A DNA stretch of 64,000 bases, taken from Catelliglobosispora koreensis DSM 44566. Lineage in GTDB: Bacteria > Actinomycetota > Actinomycetes > Mycobacteriales > Micromonosporaceae. Shown here piece after piece: positions 18,238-26,088 of this stretch. The notes beneath the pieces were generated by a model. It saw nothing but the letters and a program-made list of their open reading frames with translations. It was not told the origin of the DNA and did no database searches. The DNA is taken from positions 649,487 to 713,486 of the forward strand of contig NZ_KB903250.1 of the NCBI RefSeq assembly GCF_000379685.1. Direction: 5' to 3'. The position numbers and the translations under genes are program-made. The first letter of the stretch is position 1. Each line of letters opens with the position of its first letter.

Positions 18238-19257
18238 TTAGATTTCGCGTTGCCAGTTCTGGAAGGCATAGAGCGGCTTAAAGCCCATCGATTCGTTGAT
18301 CGCGATCATGTAAGAGTTGTCCGCCGCGTTGAACGTATCGATCGAGGTGACGGTCGGCTCCTCGGCTCGGAGGAAGCGCAGATTCTCCACTTTGACCAGT
18401 GCGCCCAGACGGTTTCCCCGGTGATCAGGATCGACGATGGTGATCTGCTGGAAGCCATGCCAGGCAAGGGATTGCTCCTTGGTAATGGTGGTCCAGGCAA
18501 CGAGCCGCCCGGTCTGCGCGTGCACCGCGGCGGTGTGATAGCCGATCTTTTCCCGGGCGAGGTTGGCCTTTTGGAAGGCACGCATCCGGTCAGCGTCGAT
18601 CTTCGGGGCTTCGATGTTCAGCTCGCCTTGGGGGGCATCGGTTCCCAAACGGGAATCCAGGTAGGCGAGATCTTCGGCGTACTGGCTGGGCGGCAGCCCT
18701 TTCCACTGAACCACCGTGTAATCGGTGGCTTTGGCCTTGGCGCGCTGCAGCATTCCCTCGTGGGCGGCATCATCGGCCGCTGTCACGTCGAGACGCCGGC
18801 TCATGTCCACCATCGACGGCTTATAGCCCAGGTGCTCGGCGAAGGCGGCCCCGGAAGAGTCCGGATACTCGAACCCTTCCGCAGGCCACAGCGACGAAGC
18901 GAACAGGCGCTTGCGGTCATAGGAGTCAGCCAGGCTCTTGGTGAACTCGAAGAGCTTGGTGCCAATGCCCTTGCGCCGGGCGGAGGGGATCACCCAGACG
19001 TCGGCGGCCAGAACGTCGAGGTTCTCCTTAGTCGGGATATCGGCCATGATGCGGCCGACCGGCTGCCCGTCCTGCCAGGCGACGAAGAACTCGTGCCGGA
19101 CCGCGGGCATCGGCACGGAAAGCATCAGCTCCGCCATGCGTGGCGTGTAATGCCGCCACTTTGGGAAGCTCACCTCGCGGACGGCGTTGCCCGCCTCGAC
19201 AAACGCCTCGATCGAGGCGGCATCAGCGGGAACCGCCGGCTTGATAACGATGGCCAT
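18238..19257 (-). CDS. Two-domain GNAT acetyltransferase, copy B
   Basis: A 339-residue paralogue of the downstream gene, sharing YHTAAVHAQTGRLVAWTTI, IVDPDHRGNRLGALVKVENL and FNAADNSYMIAINESMGF with it. The domain 1 loop is WVIPSARRKGIGTKLFEF. ATG 19257 gives the same length as copy A; a further open frame to 19293 lacks support. An 8-bp-stem hairpin sits just upstream of the start. The two copies are probably one transcript from a local duplication. Confidence 0.85.
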   Translation of the reverse strand: MAIVIKPAVPADAASIEAFVEAGNAVREVSFPKWRHYTPRMAELMLSVPMPAVRHEFFVAWQDGQPVGRIMADIPTKENLDVLAADVWVIPSARRKGIGTKLFEFTKSLADSYDRKRLFASSLWPAEGFEYPDSSGAAFAEHLGYKPSMVDMSRRLDVTAADDAAHEGMLQRAKAKATDYTVVQWKGLPPSQYAEDLAYLDSRLGTDAPQGELNIEAPKIDADRMRAFQKANLAREKIGYHTAAVHAQTGRLVAWTTITKEQSLAWHGFQQITIVDPDHRGNRLGALVKVENLRFLRAEEPTVTSIDTFNAADNSYMIAINESMGFKPLYAFQNWQREI

Positions 19258-19259
19258 AC

Positions 19260-19288
19260 CGCCAGCCTCGCGCACTGCTCGGCTGGCG
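19260..19288 (-). terminator. Weak hairpin between thrC and the GNAT pair
   Basis: CGCCAGCC and GGCTGGCG arms of 8 bp with a 13-base loop, after thrC and immediately before the GNAT start. It may end thrC transcription or mask the GNAT ribosome site. Confidence 0.35.
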
Positions 19289-19298
19289 CGCACCCGAA

Positions 19299-20579
19299 TT
19301 ACTGGATGAGGCCGACCTCCCGGGCGGCCCGCAGTGACGGCTTGACCTGATAGGTCGGGCCGACCTGACCTGCGACGGCGTCGATCGTCTTGAGGCCCTC
19401 GCCGGTGTTGTAGATCACCGTTTCGAGCGTTGGGTCAAGTTTCCCGCTCGCGACGAGCTTGGACGTCACCGCGGTGGTCACGCCCCCAGCGGTCTCGGCG
19501 AAGATGCCGGTCGTGCGGGCCAGCAACCGGATGCCGTCGCGGATCTCGTCGTCGTTCACGTAGTCCATCCAGCCGCCCGTGCGCCGGACCGATTCGAGCG
19601 CGTAGATCCCGGCCGCGGGGTCACCGATGTTGAGGGACTTCGCGATGCCAGTCGGCTTTACCGGCACGATCTCCGTGCCGCCGCCGTGCAGCGCGGTCGC
19701 GATCGGGTTACACCCGGCCGACTGAGCGCCGAAGACACGCCACCCTTGAGGTGCGACGGCGAGACCGGCCGCGACCAGTTCCTCGAACGCCTTGTCCACC
19801 TTGGTCAACAGCTCGCCCGAGGCCATCGGGATGACCACCTGCGCCGGAATCCGCCAGCCGAGCTGTTCAGCCACCTCGTAGCCCAGCGTCTTGGAGCCCT
19901 CGGCGTAGAACGGGCGGACGTTGACGTTGACGAAAGCGGTGTCTTCGAAGTCGTCGGTCTCCACCAGCTCGGAGCACAGGCGGTTGACGTCGTCGTAGGA
20001 GCCTTCGATCGCGACCAGGTCACCGCCGTAAACCGCCGTCGTGATGACCTTTCCGAGCTCGAGGTCATAGGGGATGAACACGATCGAGGGCGCGCCCGCG
20101 CGGGCCGCGTGAGCGGCGACCGAGTTGGCGAGGTTGCCCGTGGAAGCACAGGCGAAGCGGGTGAAGCCCAGCGCTTTGGCCGCCGTCAGGGCCACCGACA
20201 CGACCCTGTCCTTGAACGAGTGTGTCGGGTTGGCCGAGTCGTCCTTGACCCACAGCTTGCCGGTGATGCCCAGCTCGGCCGCGAGATGGTCAGCGCGCAC
20301 GAGCGGGGTGAAGCCGGGATCGAGCGTGACGCGGGCAGCGGCGTCCTGGCCAGCGGGCAACAGCCCGGCATAACGCCAGATGTTCTGGGGACCTGCCTCG
20401 ATTTGTTCCCGCGTGACCGTGGCGAGCGCTTCGGCGTCGTACCACACCTCAAGCGGGCCAAAACACTCGTAACACGCGTGCTGCGCGGCGAGGGGGAAGC
20501 GGGCTCCACAGCCGCGGCATTCCAGGCCACGAGCGGGCGAAGCGGCGCCGAGGACGGATGTGGGTGCAGCAAGAGTCAT
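19299..20579 (-). CDS. thrC: Threonine synthase
   Basis: PLP enzyme (426 residues) converting O-phosphohomoserine to L-threonine. The N-terminus carries a zinc-ribbon (Cys21, Cys24, Cys36, Cys39), as in long bacterial and plant-like forms. The PLP lysine is Lys123 in HSFKDRVVSVAL; the phosphate-binding loop is ASTGNLANSVAAHAARAG. ATG 20579 is set by GAGAGG nine bases upstream. The leader holds a SAM-I riboswitch whose closing helix overlaps that ribosome site. The enzyme competes with methionine synthesis for O-phosphohomoserine or its precursors, which makes S-adenosylmethionine sensing sensible. Confidence 0.96.
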   Translation of the reverse strand: MTLAAPTSVLGAASPARGLECRGCGARFPLAAQHACYECFGPLEVWYDAEALATVTREQIEAGPQNIWRYAGLLPAGQDAAARVTLDPGFTPLVRADHLAAELGITGKLWVKDDSANPTHSFKDRVVSVALTAAKALGFTRFACASTGNLANSVAAHAARAGAPSIVFIPYDLELGKVITTAVYGGDLVAIEGSYDDVNRLCSELVETDDFEDTAFVNVNVRPFYAEGSKTLGYEVAEQLGWRIPAQVVIPMASGELLTKVDKAFEELVAAGLAVAPQGWRVFGAQSAGCNPIATALHGGGTEIVPVKPTGIAKSLNIGDPAAGIYALESVRRTGGWMDYVNDDEIRDGIRLLARTTGIFAETAGGVTTAVTSKLVASGKLDPTLETVIYNTGEGLKTIDAVAGQVGPTYQVKPSLRAAREVGLIQ

Positions 20580-20589
20580 GAGGATTTTC

Positions 20590-20768
20590 CTCTCATCTTT
20601 CCGGGTTATCCCGGACGGAGTTGGCACCAAACCGTTCTTCAGCGAACGTGGGTCATCGGAGCTTCGGTGGGGATCACTGTGCCGTGTCCCTCTACCGTTA
20701 CTGCCTGCGACCTGGCCGGTTGCCGGAGCTTCATCGGGCCGTGTCCCTCTGCTCCTCTGGATGAGGTC
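20590..20768 (-). promoter_or_regulatory. SAM-I (S-box) riboswitch in the thrC leader
   Basis: Read on the minus strand, the leader has the S-box core: closing helix P1 (GATGAG 20592-20597 with CTCATC 20760-20765), kink-turn region AGGAGCAGAGGGAC, the block GGCCCGATGAAGC then CGGCAACC, GGTGCCAACTCC, and the P4 hairpin CCGGGATAACCCGG. An insert of about 50 bases with a partial repeat of AGAGGGACACGGC enlarges the P3 side. The 3' strand of P1 overlaps the thrC ribosome site GAGAGG (20589-20594), so SAM binding would be expected to block translation. No terminator stem fits between the switch and the start. Confidence 0.88.
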
Positions 20769-20805
20769 TTTTCAGTTATGGCGTTGCGCGCCCACTGTAA
20801 CAGGT

Positions 20806-20840
20806 CTTGAGCCGGGCTCTCAGGGAGAGCCCGGCTCAAG
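20806..20840 (-). terminator. Terminator after the ABC exporter operon
   Basis: A perfect 16-bp GC-rich stem (20806-20821 with 20825-20840) and a 3-base loop, without a T-run. It lies between the end of the ABC permease gene (20992) and the thrC leader, both read leftward. Nothing else is seen in the remaining 20841-20991. Confidence 0.75.
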
Positions 20841-20991
20841 GCATTGCGGGATATTTGGGGAGGGCAGTGCAGAAATCTTCTTCAGGGGCGGCCAGTCGAA
20901 GATCCCTGCCTGTTGTTACGACTCGCCCGCCGACAATGATCTCAGCGAGTAAGGCTTTTGCATGCCCAATGTAAGAATTAGGTAAACCTCG

Positions 20992-21861
20992 TTAGCTCGT
21001 CACGTCTTTGCGGGTGAAGCGCCAGAAGGCCAGACCCCAGAACAGGGCGGCATAACACAGGGCCGAGATCGTCCCCTTGACCATGCCATCGAACTGCACC
21101 GGTGACGTGAGCAAGCCTAAGTAACTGCGCGCGAAGTGCGTCGGGAGGAAGTTGCGGATCTCGCCGAGCGCGGTGATCTGATCGAGGATGCTCGACACGA
21201 TAAACAACAGCACCGCTCCGCCGACCGCGCCCAGGGGTGCGTCGGTCAGCACTGAGAGCAGGAACGCGATCCCGGCAACGACCAGCAGCGAAATGCAGAA
21301 GTAGCCCGCGATGCCGAGCAGGCGCAGCAAGCCTTCACCAGGCGGAACATCGGCCGAAATGCCTGAGGCGAGCGGATGCCAGCCGTAGCGCAAGGTGCCG
21401 AGCAGAAGCCCGGTCGCCACGAGCACCGCGACCGCCATGAGCGAATAGGTAAGCGCCACAGCGAGTTTGATGCCGAGCAACCGCCCACGTGGGACCGGCA
21501 CCGCCAGGAGATAACGCAAGCTTCCCCAGCTCGCCTCGGACGCGACCGTGTCGCCGTGGAACAACGCGAAGACGACGACGAGCAGGAACGACGAGGACAC
21601 GAACAGGCAGAACAGGGCGAAGTTCAGCCCGCCCGCTAGCGCGACGTCGATGATCGAGGCGAAGGTGCCCCGGCCATTGTCATCATCACCCTCGCCGCCG
21701 ATCTCGAAGGCGATCAAGATGATGACCGGGAGCAAAACCATAAACCCCAACGCCCATTGGGTACGCCGCCGGCGCCACTGCCGCATGAACTCAGAAGCGA
21801 ACGTCAGTGTCGCGGTTGGACGATAACCCGCAGCCGCTCCGTTAGTGACAGTCGTGCTCAT
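20992..21861 (-). CDS. ABC-2 type exporter permease
   Basis: A 289-residue membrane subunit with about six helices, an N-terminal cytoplasmic stretch (FMRQWRRRRTQWALG) and the ABC-2 permease block SEASWGSLRYLLAVPVPRGR. The start overlaps the stop of the hydrolase-ATPase fusion gene by 4 bp (21858-21861), so it is that protein's membrane partner. Substrate unknown. The C-terminal FTRKDVTS ending is typical of this permease class. Confidence 0.88.
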   Translation of the reverse strand: MSTTVTNGAAAGYRPTATLTFASEFMRQWRRRRTQWALGFMVLLPVIILIAFEIGGEGDDDNGRGTFASIIDVALAGGLNFALFCLFVSSSFLLVVVFALFHGDTVASEASWGSLRYLLAVPVPRGRLLGIKLAVALTYSLMAVAVLVATGLLLGTLRYGWHPLASGISADVPPGEGLLRLLGIAGYFCISLLVVAGIAFLLSVLTDAPLGAVGGAVLLFIVSSILDQITALGEIRNFLPTHFARSYLGLLTSPVQFDGMVKGTISALCYAALFWGLAFWRFTRKDVTS

Positions 21862-24509
21862 CGGTCTCCACTCCCAGCCGTCGAGGTGCCCACCAGGGCA
21901 AGGAAGGCGTCTTCTAGGCGGCGCCGTGGCGTGACCCGGTCGACCCCGACGCCCGCGGCGACGAGAGCGGCCACCGTCTCTGCGCGGGTGTGCTCACCGA
22001 GATCGACGACGAGAGAACCGTTGCCGTCCAAGGCATACGTGACGGACAGTTTGTCGAGCGTCTTCTGTGCCAAGTCCACATCGGACACATCGAATACCGT
22101 GGTCGGTGAGTCGCCCACGATCTCGTCGACCTTGCCGGACGCGACGACCACGCCCTTATGCATGACGACAACGTGCGTACAGGTTTGCTCCACTTCAGCG
22201 AGCAGGTGGCTGGACACCAGCACCGCCCGGCCATCGGTGGCGTAGCGCTGCAGCACCCGCCGCATTTCGGCGATCTGTGGCGGGTCAAGGCCGTCCGTGG
22301 GCTCGTCGAGGACGAGAAGCTCAGGCAGGCCTAGCATCGCCTGGGCGACGGCGAGCCGTTGCTTCATGCCGTGGCTGTAGTCCTTGACGCGGCGATCGAT
22401 CGCGTCGCCCAAGCCCGCGATCTCCAGCGCCTCAGGGAACTTCGCGTCCTCAGTAGGACGGCCGGTGGCCTTCCAATAGGAGTGCAGATTCTGGCGTCCG
22501 GTCAGGTGCGGCTGGAAGCCCGGACCCTCCACGAGCGCCCCGATCCTTGACAGGACAGGGGTTCCGGGCGCGAGCGGGTGACCGAAGATGAGCACCTCGC
22601 CCTCGGTCGCCTGCGTTAGCCCCATCAGCACCCGCAGGCTGGTCGTCTTGCCAGCACCGTTGGGTCCCAGAAGACCCACGACCTGGCCGCGTTTCACGGT
22701 GAAGTCGATGCTCTCGACGGCCACGAAATCGCCGTATGTCTTGCGCAGTCCACGAACGTGGAGGGGCACATCGGCGTACCCGTCGATGATTGTCTTATCG
22801 CGACGGCTGTGCCGGCGGCGGGCCAGGATGATGCCCACCACGAGCCCGATGACCAAAAGCGCGACCAGACCGCCCAGCACGTAGATCCAAAGCGTGTCAG
22901 CCGTCGCGATGGCAGTGGCTGGGACTACCGGGATCGCGACCGCGCTGGCGACATCGACGCTGTAGAGCATTGGCGCGACCGGCCCGAGGTAGGCCTGGTC
23001 GGCGGTCGCGATGGTGATGCGAATGCGGTGCCCGTCTTCGAAGTTGCGCACGATCGCGGGCAGCGTGACCTTAATCGGCTGGGCTTGATCCAGGCTGGCC
23101 GGAAGCCCCGTGAGCCGGATCGGTGCTATCAGGCCGTTGCTCAAGCTCGACTGTCCGTTTTGATCGACGTCGTAGAGCTTGACGAACAGCACCGCTTCCC
23201 CGGTCTGTGACGCCGCCTTGATGGAAACCGTCGGGCTGCCAACGACATTCAGTGATTCCGTGAGCGGTTCAGACAGCCAATTGCCATGCTGCCCAGGCAG
23301 ATCCGCGGCGAAGCCAGCACCTCCCGCCAGCCCCGCCAAAGACGACAGTGCGCCCGCCTGTGGCAAAGCCGTGATCGCGGCGGGATTGCCGTTGGGCGGG
23401 TTGGCGATCTGCTGCGACGATCCGTTCACGGGGATGGTCACCGCCTCGGTGCCGGCCAGACCGGGATAGGTGCCGAGCTGGAACCCCGTGGCCAGGCGCC
23501 CTTGCTCAACGGGGTCAAGGCCAGCGATGCGCGAATAGGTGAAGGTGCCTGACGGCTCGGCTCCGGTCTTCTTCACATAGTGGTCAAGCCATTGCAGCGT
23601 AAGGAATTTGACCCGGTTCTGATCTGACTGTGGCCCGGAACCGCCGTCATGGCCACCCGTGTACCAAGCGAGCCGCACCTTGGCGTTGGTGATGCCGCGC
23701 GCGTTGGCGTCCGCTTCGGACAGCGGGAACAGCGAGTCAGCTTCACCTTGGATGAGCAGGGTCGGAGCCTTGATCTGGTTCAGTGTCGTGGACGGGCTGC
23801 GGGTCAGGTTCAGCGCCTTGGCATCCGCGTCGAGCACGCCGGTCTCGGCGATGCGCAGATAGGTCTGGCAGACGTCATCAGCCCAGCGGCCGCACTGCGG
23901 GCTGCCCCCGGCGAGCGGGTTGCGCGACATGCCAGCGGTAAAGAAGAGCCCCGCCCAGCTCTGCTTGAACACTCCGCCCGGGAAAAGCGACTCGTTCAGG
24001 TCATTCCAGGTGATCATCGGAACGATCGCGTCAACGCGCGTGTCTTGACCCGCCAGCATCAGCGCCAGCGCTCCACCGTAGGAACCGCCGACCACGCCCG
24101 CCCTGGGGTCACCGGCCGCGTCGAGCTCAATGTCGTCGCGGGCCGCCAGCCAGTCGAGCAGGGCCTGGGCGTCCTTGACCTCGTGGTCACGGGAGTTCAA
24201 ATGAATCTGGCCGGTGCTCTGCCCGAAGCCACGGGCGGTCCATGTCAGGACCGCATATCCTTGGGCGGCAAGCTCTTTGGCGTCTTCGGCGACGCTCAGC
24301 TTGGTGCCGCCAAAGCCATGGGCCAGCAGGATCGCGGGAACCTTGTCGCCATCCTTGGGCCGGTAGAGCCGGGCGTCCAAAGTGACATCGCCAGCGGTGA
24401 TCCGCTCATCGATCTCGTCATAGGTGACCGGAGCGGGCAGAATCGCCCAGGTCACGAGCCCGATCAGGACGGCGGCTGCCACACCGATGGATACCCAGCG
24501 TTTACGCAT
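21858..24509 (-). CDS. Alpha/beta hydrolase (S15/CocE-like) fused to ABC transporter ATPase
   Basis: An 883-residue chimera. An N-terminal signal anchor (residues 7-25) is followed by an alpha/beta hydrolase with nucleophile Ser143 in GGSYGG, a plausible Asp in QGEADSLFP and His in GGHDGG, and then an X-Pro dipeptidyl-peptidase C-terminal-like beta domain (about 400-540). A second membrane helix (about 550-575) leads to a cytoplasmic ABC ATPase with Walker A GPNGAGKTT (615-623), signature YSHGMKQR in place of LSGGQ, Walker B LLVLDEPTDGLDP and the switch His in SSHLL. Hydrolase and ATPase thus lie on opposite faces of the membrane. Start ATG 24509 is chosen for the signal anchor; the frame is open to 24572. 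It is coupled to the permease gene. Confidence 0.88.
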   Translation of the reverse strand: MRKRWVSIGVAAAVLIGLVTWAILPAPVTYDEIDERITAGDVTLDARLYRPKDGDKVPAILLAHGFGGTKLSVAEDAKELAAQGYAVLTWTARGFGQSTGQIHLNSRDHEVKDAQALLDWLAARDDIELDAAGDPRAGVVGGSYGGALALMLAGQDTRVDAIVPMITWNDLNESLFPGGVFKQSWAGLFFTAGMSRNPLAGGSPQCGRWADDVCQTYLRIAETGVLDADAKALNLTRSPSTTLNQIKAPTLLIQGEADSLFPLSEADANARGITNAKVRLAWYTGGHDGGSGPQSDQNRVKFLTLQWLDHYVKKTGAEPSGTFTYSRIAGLDPVEQGRLATGFQLGTYPGLAGTEAVTIPVNGSSQQIANPPNGNPAAITALPQAGALSSLAGLAGGAGFAADLPGQHGNWLSEPLTESLNVVGSPTVSIKAASQTGEAVLFVKLYDVDQNGQSSLSNGLIAPIRLTGLPASLDQAQPIKVTLPAIVRNFEDGHRIRITIATADQAYLGPVAPMLYSVDVASAVAIPVVPATAIATADTLWIYVLGGLVALLVIGLVVGIILARRRHSRRDKTIIDGYADVPLHVRGLRKTYGDFVAVESIDFTVKRGQVVGLLGPNGAGKTTSLRVLMGLTQATEGEVLIFGHPLAPGTPVLSRIGALVEGPGFQPHLTGRQNLHSYWKATGRPTEDAKFPEALEIAGLGDAIDRRVKDYSHGMKQRLAVAQAMLGLPELLVLDEPTDGLDPPQIAEMRRVLQRYATDGRAVLVSSHLLAEVEQTCTHVVVMHKGVVVASGKVDEIVGDSPTTVFDVSDVDLAQKTLDKLSVTYALDGNGSLVVDLGEHTRAETVAALVAAGVGVDRVTPRRRLEDAFLALVGTSTAGSGDR

Positions 24510-24607
24510 GGGAGCCAGACTACGTGCGGTAGTGCGAAAGATTGCTGAAAGTTTCGACCCACGTTCCTGCAAGGAGCCTGTGATTCTGGCGGACGGTGGG
24601 TGCGAAG

Positions 24608-24637
24608 CTCGGGGTTTCCCTTACGGGGAACCCCGAG
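24608..24637 (-). terminator. Terminator after the DUF3263 gene
   Basis: A 13-bp stem with one wobble (24608-24620 with 24625-24637) and loop ttac, two bases past the DUF3263 stop. Confidence 0.82.
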
Positions 24638-24639
24638 AA

Positions 24640-25008
24640 TTACCTGGAGCGCTGCCGGGCGCGAGAACCCCGGATGCGGCGCAACCGCCCCACGAGCACC
24701 GGATCGTGCTCCAGAGCGGCCGGATTGTCGAGCAGAGCGTTCAGCAGTTGGTAATAGCGGGTGCCGGACAGCCCGAACTTCTCCTTGATGGCCTGTTCCT
24801 TCGCGCCGGCGTGACGCCAAGCCTGCTTCTCGAAGGCGAGAATGCTCAGGTCGCGTTCGGACAGTGCCGCCGTGTCCTCAAGTTGTGCTTCTAGGACCTC
24901 GGTGGCCTCGAAATCGGTGTCGACTTCGTCATCGACGACGCGGCGCTGCTGACCGGGAATGCGGAGCGGGGAATCCACCTTCACGTCTTCGTGCGTGTCA
25001 TCCCGCAT
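24640..25008 (-). CDS. DUF3263 domain protein
   Basis: A 122-residue protein whose C-terminal half is a DUF3263 domain: LSERDLSILAFEKQAWRHAG, KEQAIKEKFGLSGTRYYQLL and a basic end RRIRGSRARQRSR. DUF3263 resembles a helix-turn-helix and is widespread in actinobacteria; a DNA-binding or sigma-like role is suspected but not shown. ATG 25008 is chosen because GAGAGG stands six bases upstream; ATG 25026 lacks such a site. Hairpins on either side make it a single-gene unit between two ABC exporters. Confidence 0.9.
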   Translation of the reverse strand: MRDDTHEDVKVDSPLRIPGQQRRVVDDEVDTDFEATEVLEAQLEDTAALSERDLSILAFEKQAWRHAGAKEQAIKEKFGLSGTRYYQLLNALLDNPAALEHDPVLVGRLRRIRGSRARQRSR

Positions 25009-25041
25009 CGCGATCCTCTCGGCCATTTCGCTCAACCGGTT

Positions 25042-25078
25042 TTCTCGCCGGCCTGGCACAGGGCCAAACCGGCGAGAA
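25042..25078 (-). terminator. Terminator after the second ABC exporter
   Basis: A 10-bp stem TTCTCGCCGG (25042-25051) with CCGGCGAGAA (25069-25078), 27 bp after the permease stop. No T-run. Confidence 0.6.
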
Positions 25079-25104
25079 CCTTGAGTCTATGTGGCCTAAC
25101 GACG

Positions 25105-26088
25105 TTATGCCACGTCGCGACGCTTGATCGACCAGAAAGCGAGTGCGGTGACGGCGACGACGACAGCGAGCCCGATCAGCCCTGACGTCTTGTAGGTCAG
25201 TTCACTCACCGCCTCCGGGATACAGCCGCTGGGGCCACAGGTGTAGCCACCGCCTTCGAGTTCGACCGACTTCTTCAGCCACGCGTCCATGTGAACCGGG
25301 ATCAGATAGCGCTCAAAGAACGGCACGTCGGCCATCGCCAAAACGATGGACAAACCGATCTGGCCCACGATGACGACACCAATCGCCACACCTAAGGCGA
25401 GCGCTGTATGCCGGCCCAGCGAGGCCAGACCGAAGCCCAGCGCCGCGAAGGCCATAATCATCGCGACCCCGCGCAGGCCGGCCAGCCCGAACGAGCCCCA
25501 CGCACTGCCGGTCATCCCGTTGGTGTGCCCCGCGACTTTGGCGATGCCCCAGAGCATGCCCGTCCACAGCAGAAGGGTCGCGGTGCCGATGGCGGCCATG
25601 GACCCTAAGAGGACACCGAGCTTGGTGCCGAGCACACTAATGCGCTTCGGGCGCCAGGTGAGCAGGTTCATCATCGCGCCGGAACTCCACTCGGCTCCGA
25701 TGTAGGTCGCGCCGAGGACGAACGCGATCATCGCCATGATGGCGGCCCAGATGATGAGGATTTCGCCGTAGAACAGCTTGAAGTCGAACTCGGGCTTCAT
25801 GTAGTGCTCGGCGGTGAAGTACTCAGCGGGTGGCCCCTGGCAGGCAGCCGGGTCCTTCGATGTGGCTTCACACTCTTTCTTCCACTTGTCCTCGAACTCG
25901 CGCACTTCCTTGGCATAGGCGGCTTTGGCTTTCGCCTCGCCAGCCGCCACGGCCTCGGGAGTGTGCTTGGAGTGGGTCGCGACAAACCCGGCCCCGATCG
26001 CGCCGAGGATCGCCAAACCGATCACCAGCATCCAGACCGTCATGCGGCGTTTGAAGAACCGGCGGCGTTCCGCCTTGACGAGACTCAT
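25105..26088 (-). CDS. ABC-2 type transporter permease
   Basis: A 327-residue permease. One helix near the N-terminus (18-38) is followed by a large extracytoplasmic segment of about 70 residues rich in Lys and Glu with two Cys (ECEATSKDPAACQG), then about five further helices. A second loop carries YTCGPSGCIPEA. The C-terminus SIKRRDVA resembles other ABC-2 permeases. Its start overlaps the ATPase stop by 4 bp. Substrate unknown. Confidence 0.87.
   Translation of the reverse strand: MSLVKAERRRFFKRRMTVWMLVIGLAILGAIGAGFVATHSKHTPEAVAAGEAKAKAAYAKEVREFEDKWKKECEATSKDPAACQGPPAEYFTAEHYMKPEFDFKLFYGEILIIWAAIMAMIAFVLGATYIGAEWSSGAMMNLLTWRPKRISVLGTKLGVLLGSMAAIGTATLLLWTGMLWGIAKVAGHTNGMTGSAWGSFGLAGLRGVAMIMAFAALGFGLASLGRHTALALGVAIGVVIVGQIGLSIVLAMADVPFFERYLIPVHMDAWLKKSVELEGGGYTCGPSGCIPEAVSELTYKTSGLIGLAVVVAVTALAFWSIKRRDVA

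Noticed and set aside
18250..19350. 366-codon open frame opposite the GNAT copy B gene
   Set aside because: Complete shadow of a conserved GNAT gene, with His/Gly/Asp-biased composition typical of antisense frames.
20930..20991. Iron-box-like TTAGGTAAACCT before the exporter gene end
   Set aside because: Only a weak match to a DtxR/IdeR site and located at the 3' end of a gene, not in a promoter.
23649..24548. 299-codon open frame opposite the hydrolase-ATPase fusion
   Set aside because: Antisense to conserved hydrolase motifs; no ribosome site or domain.
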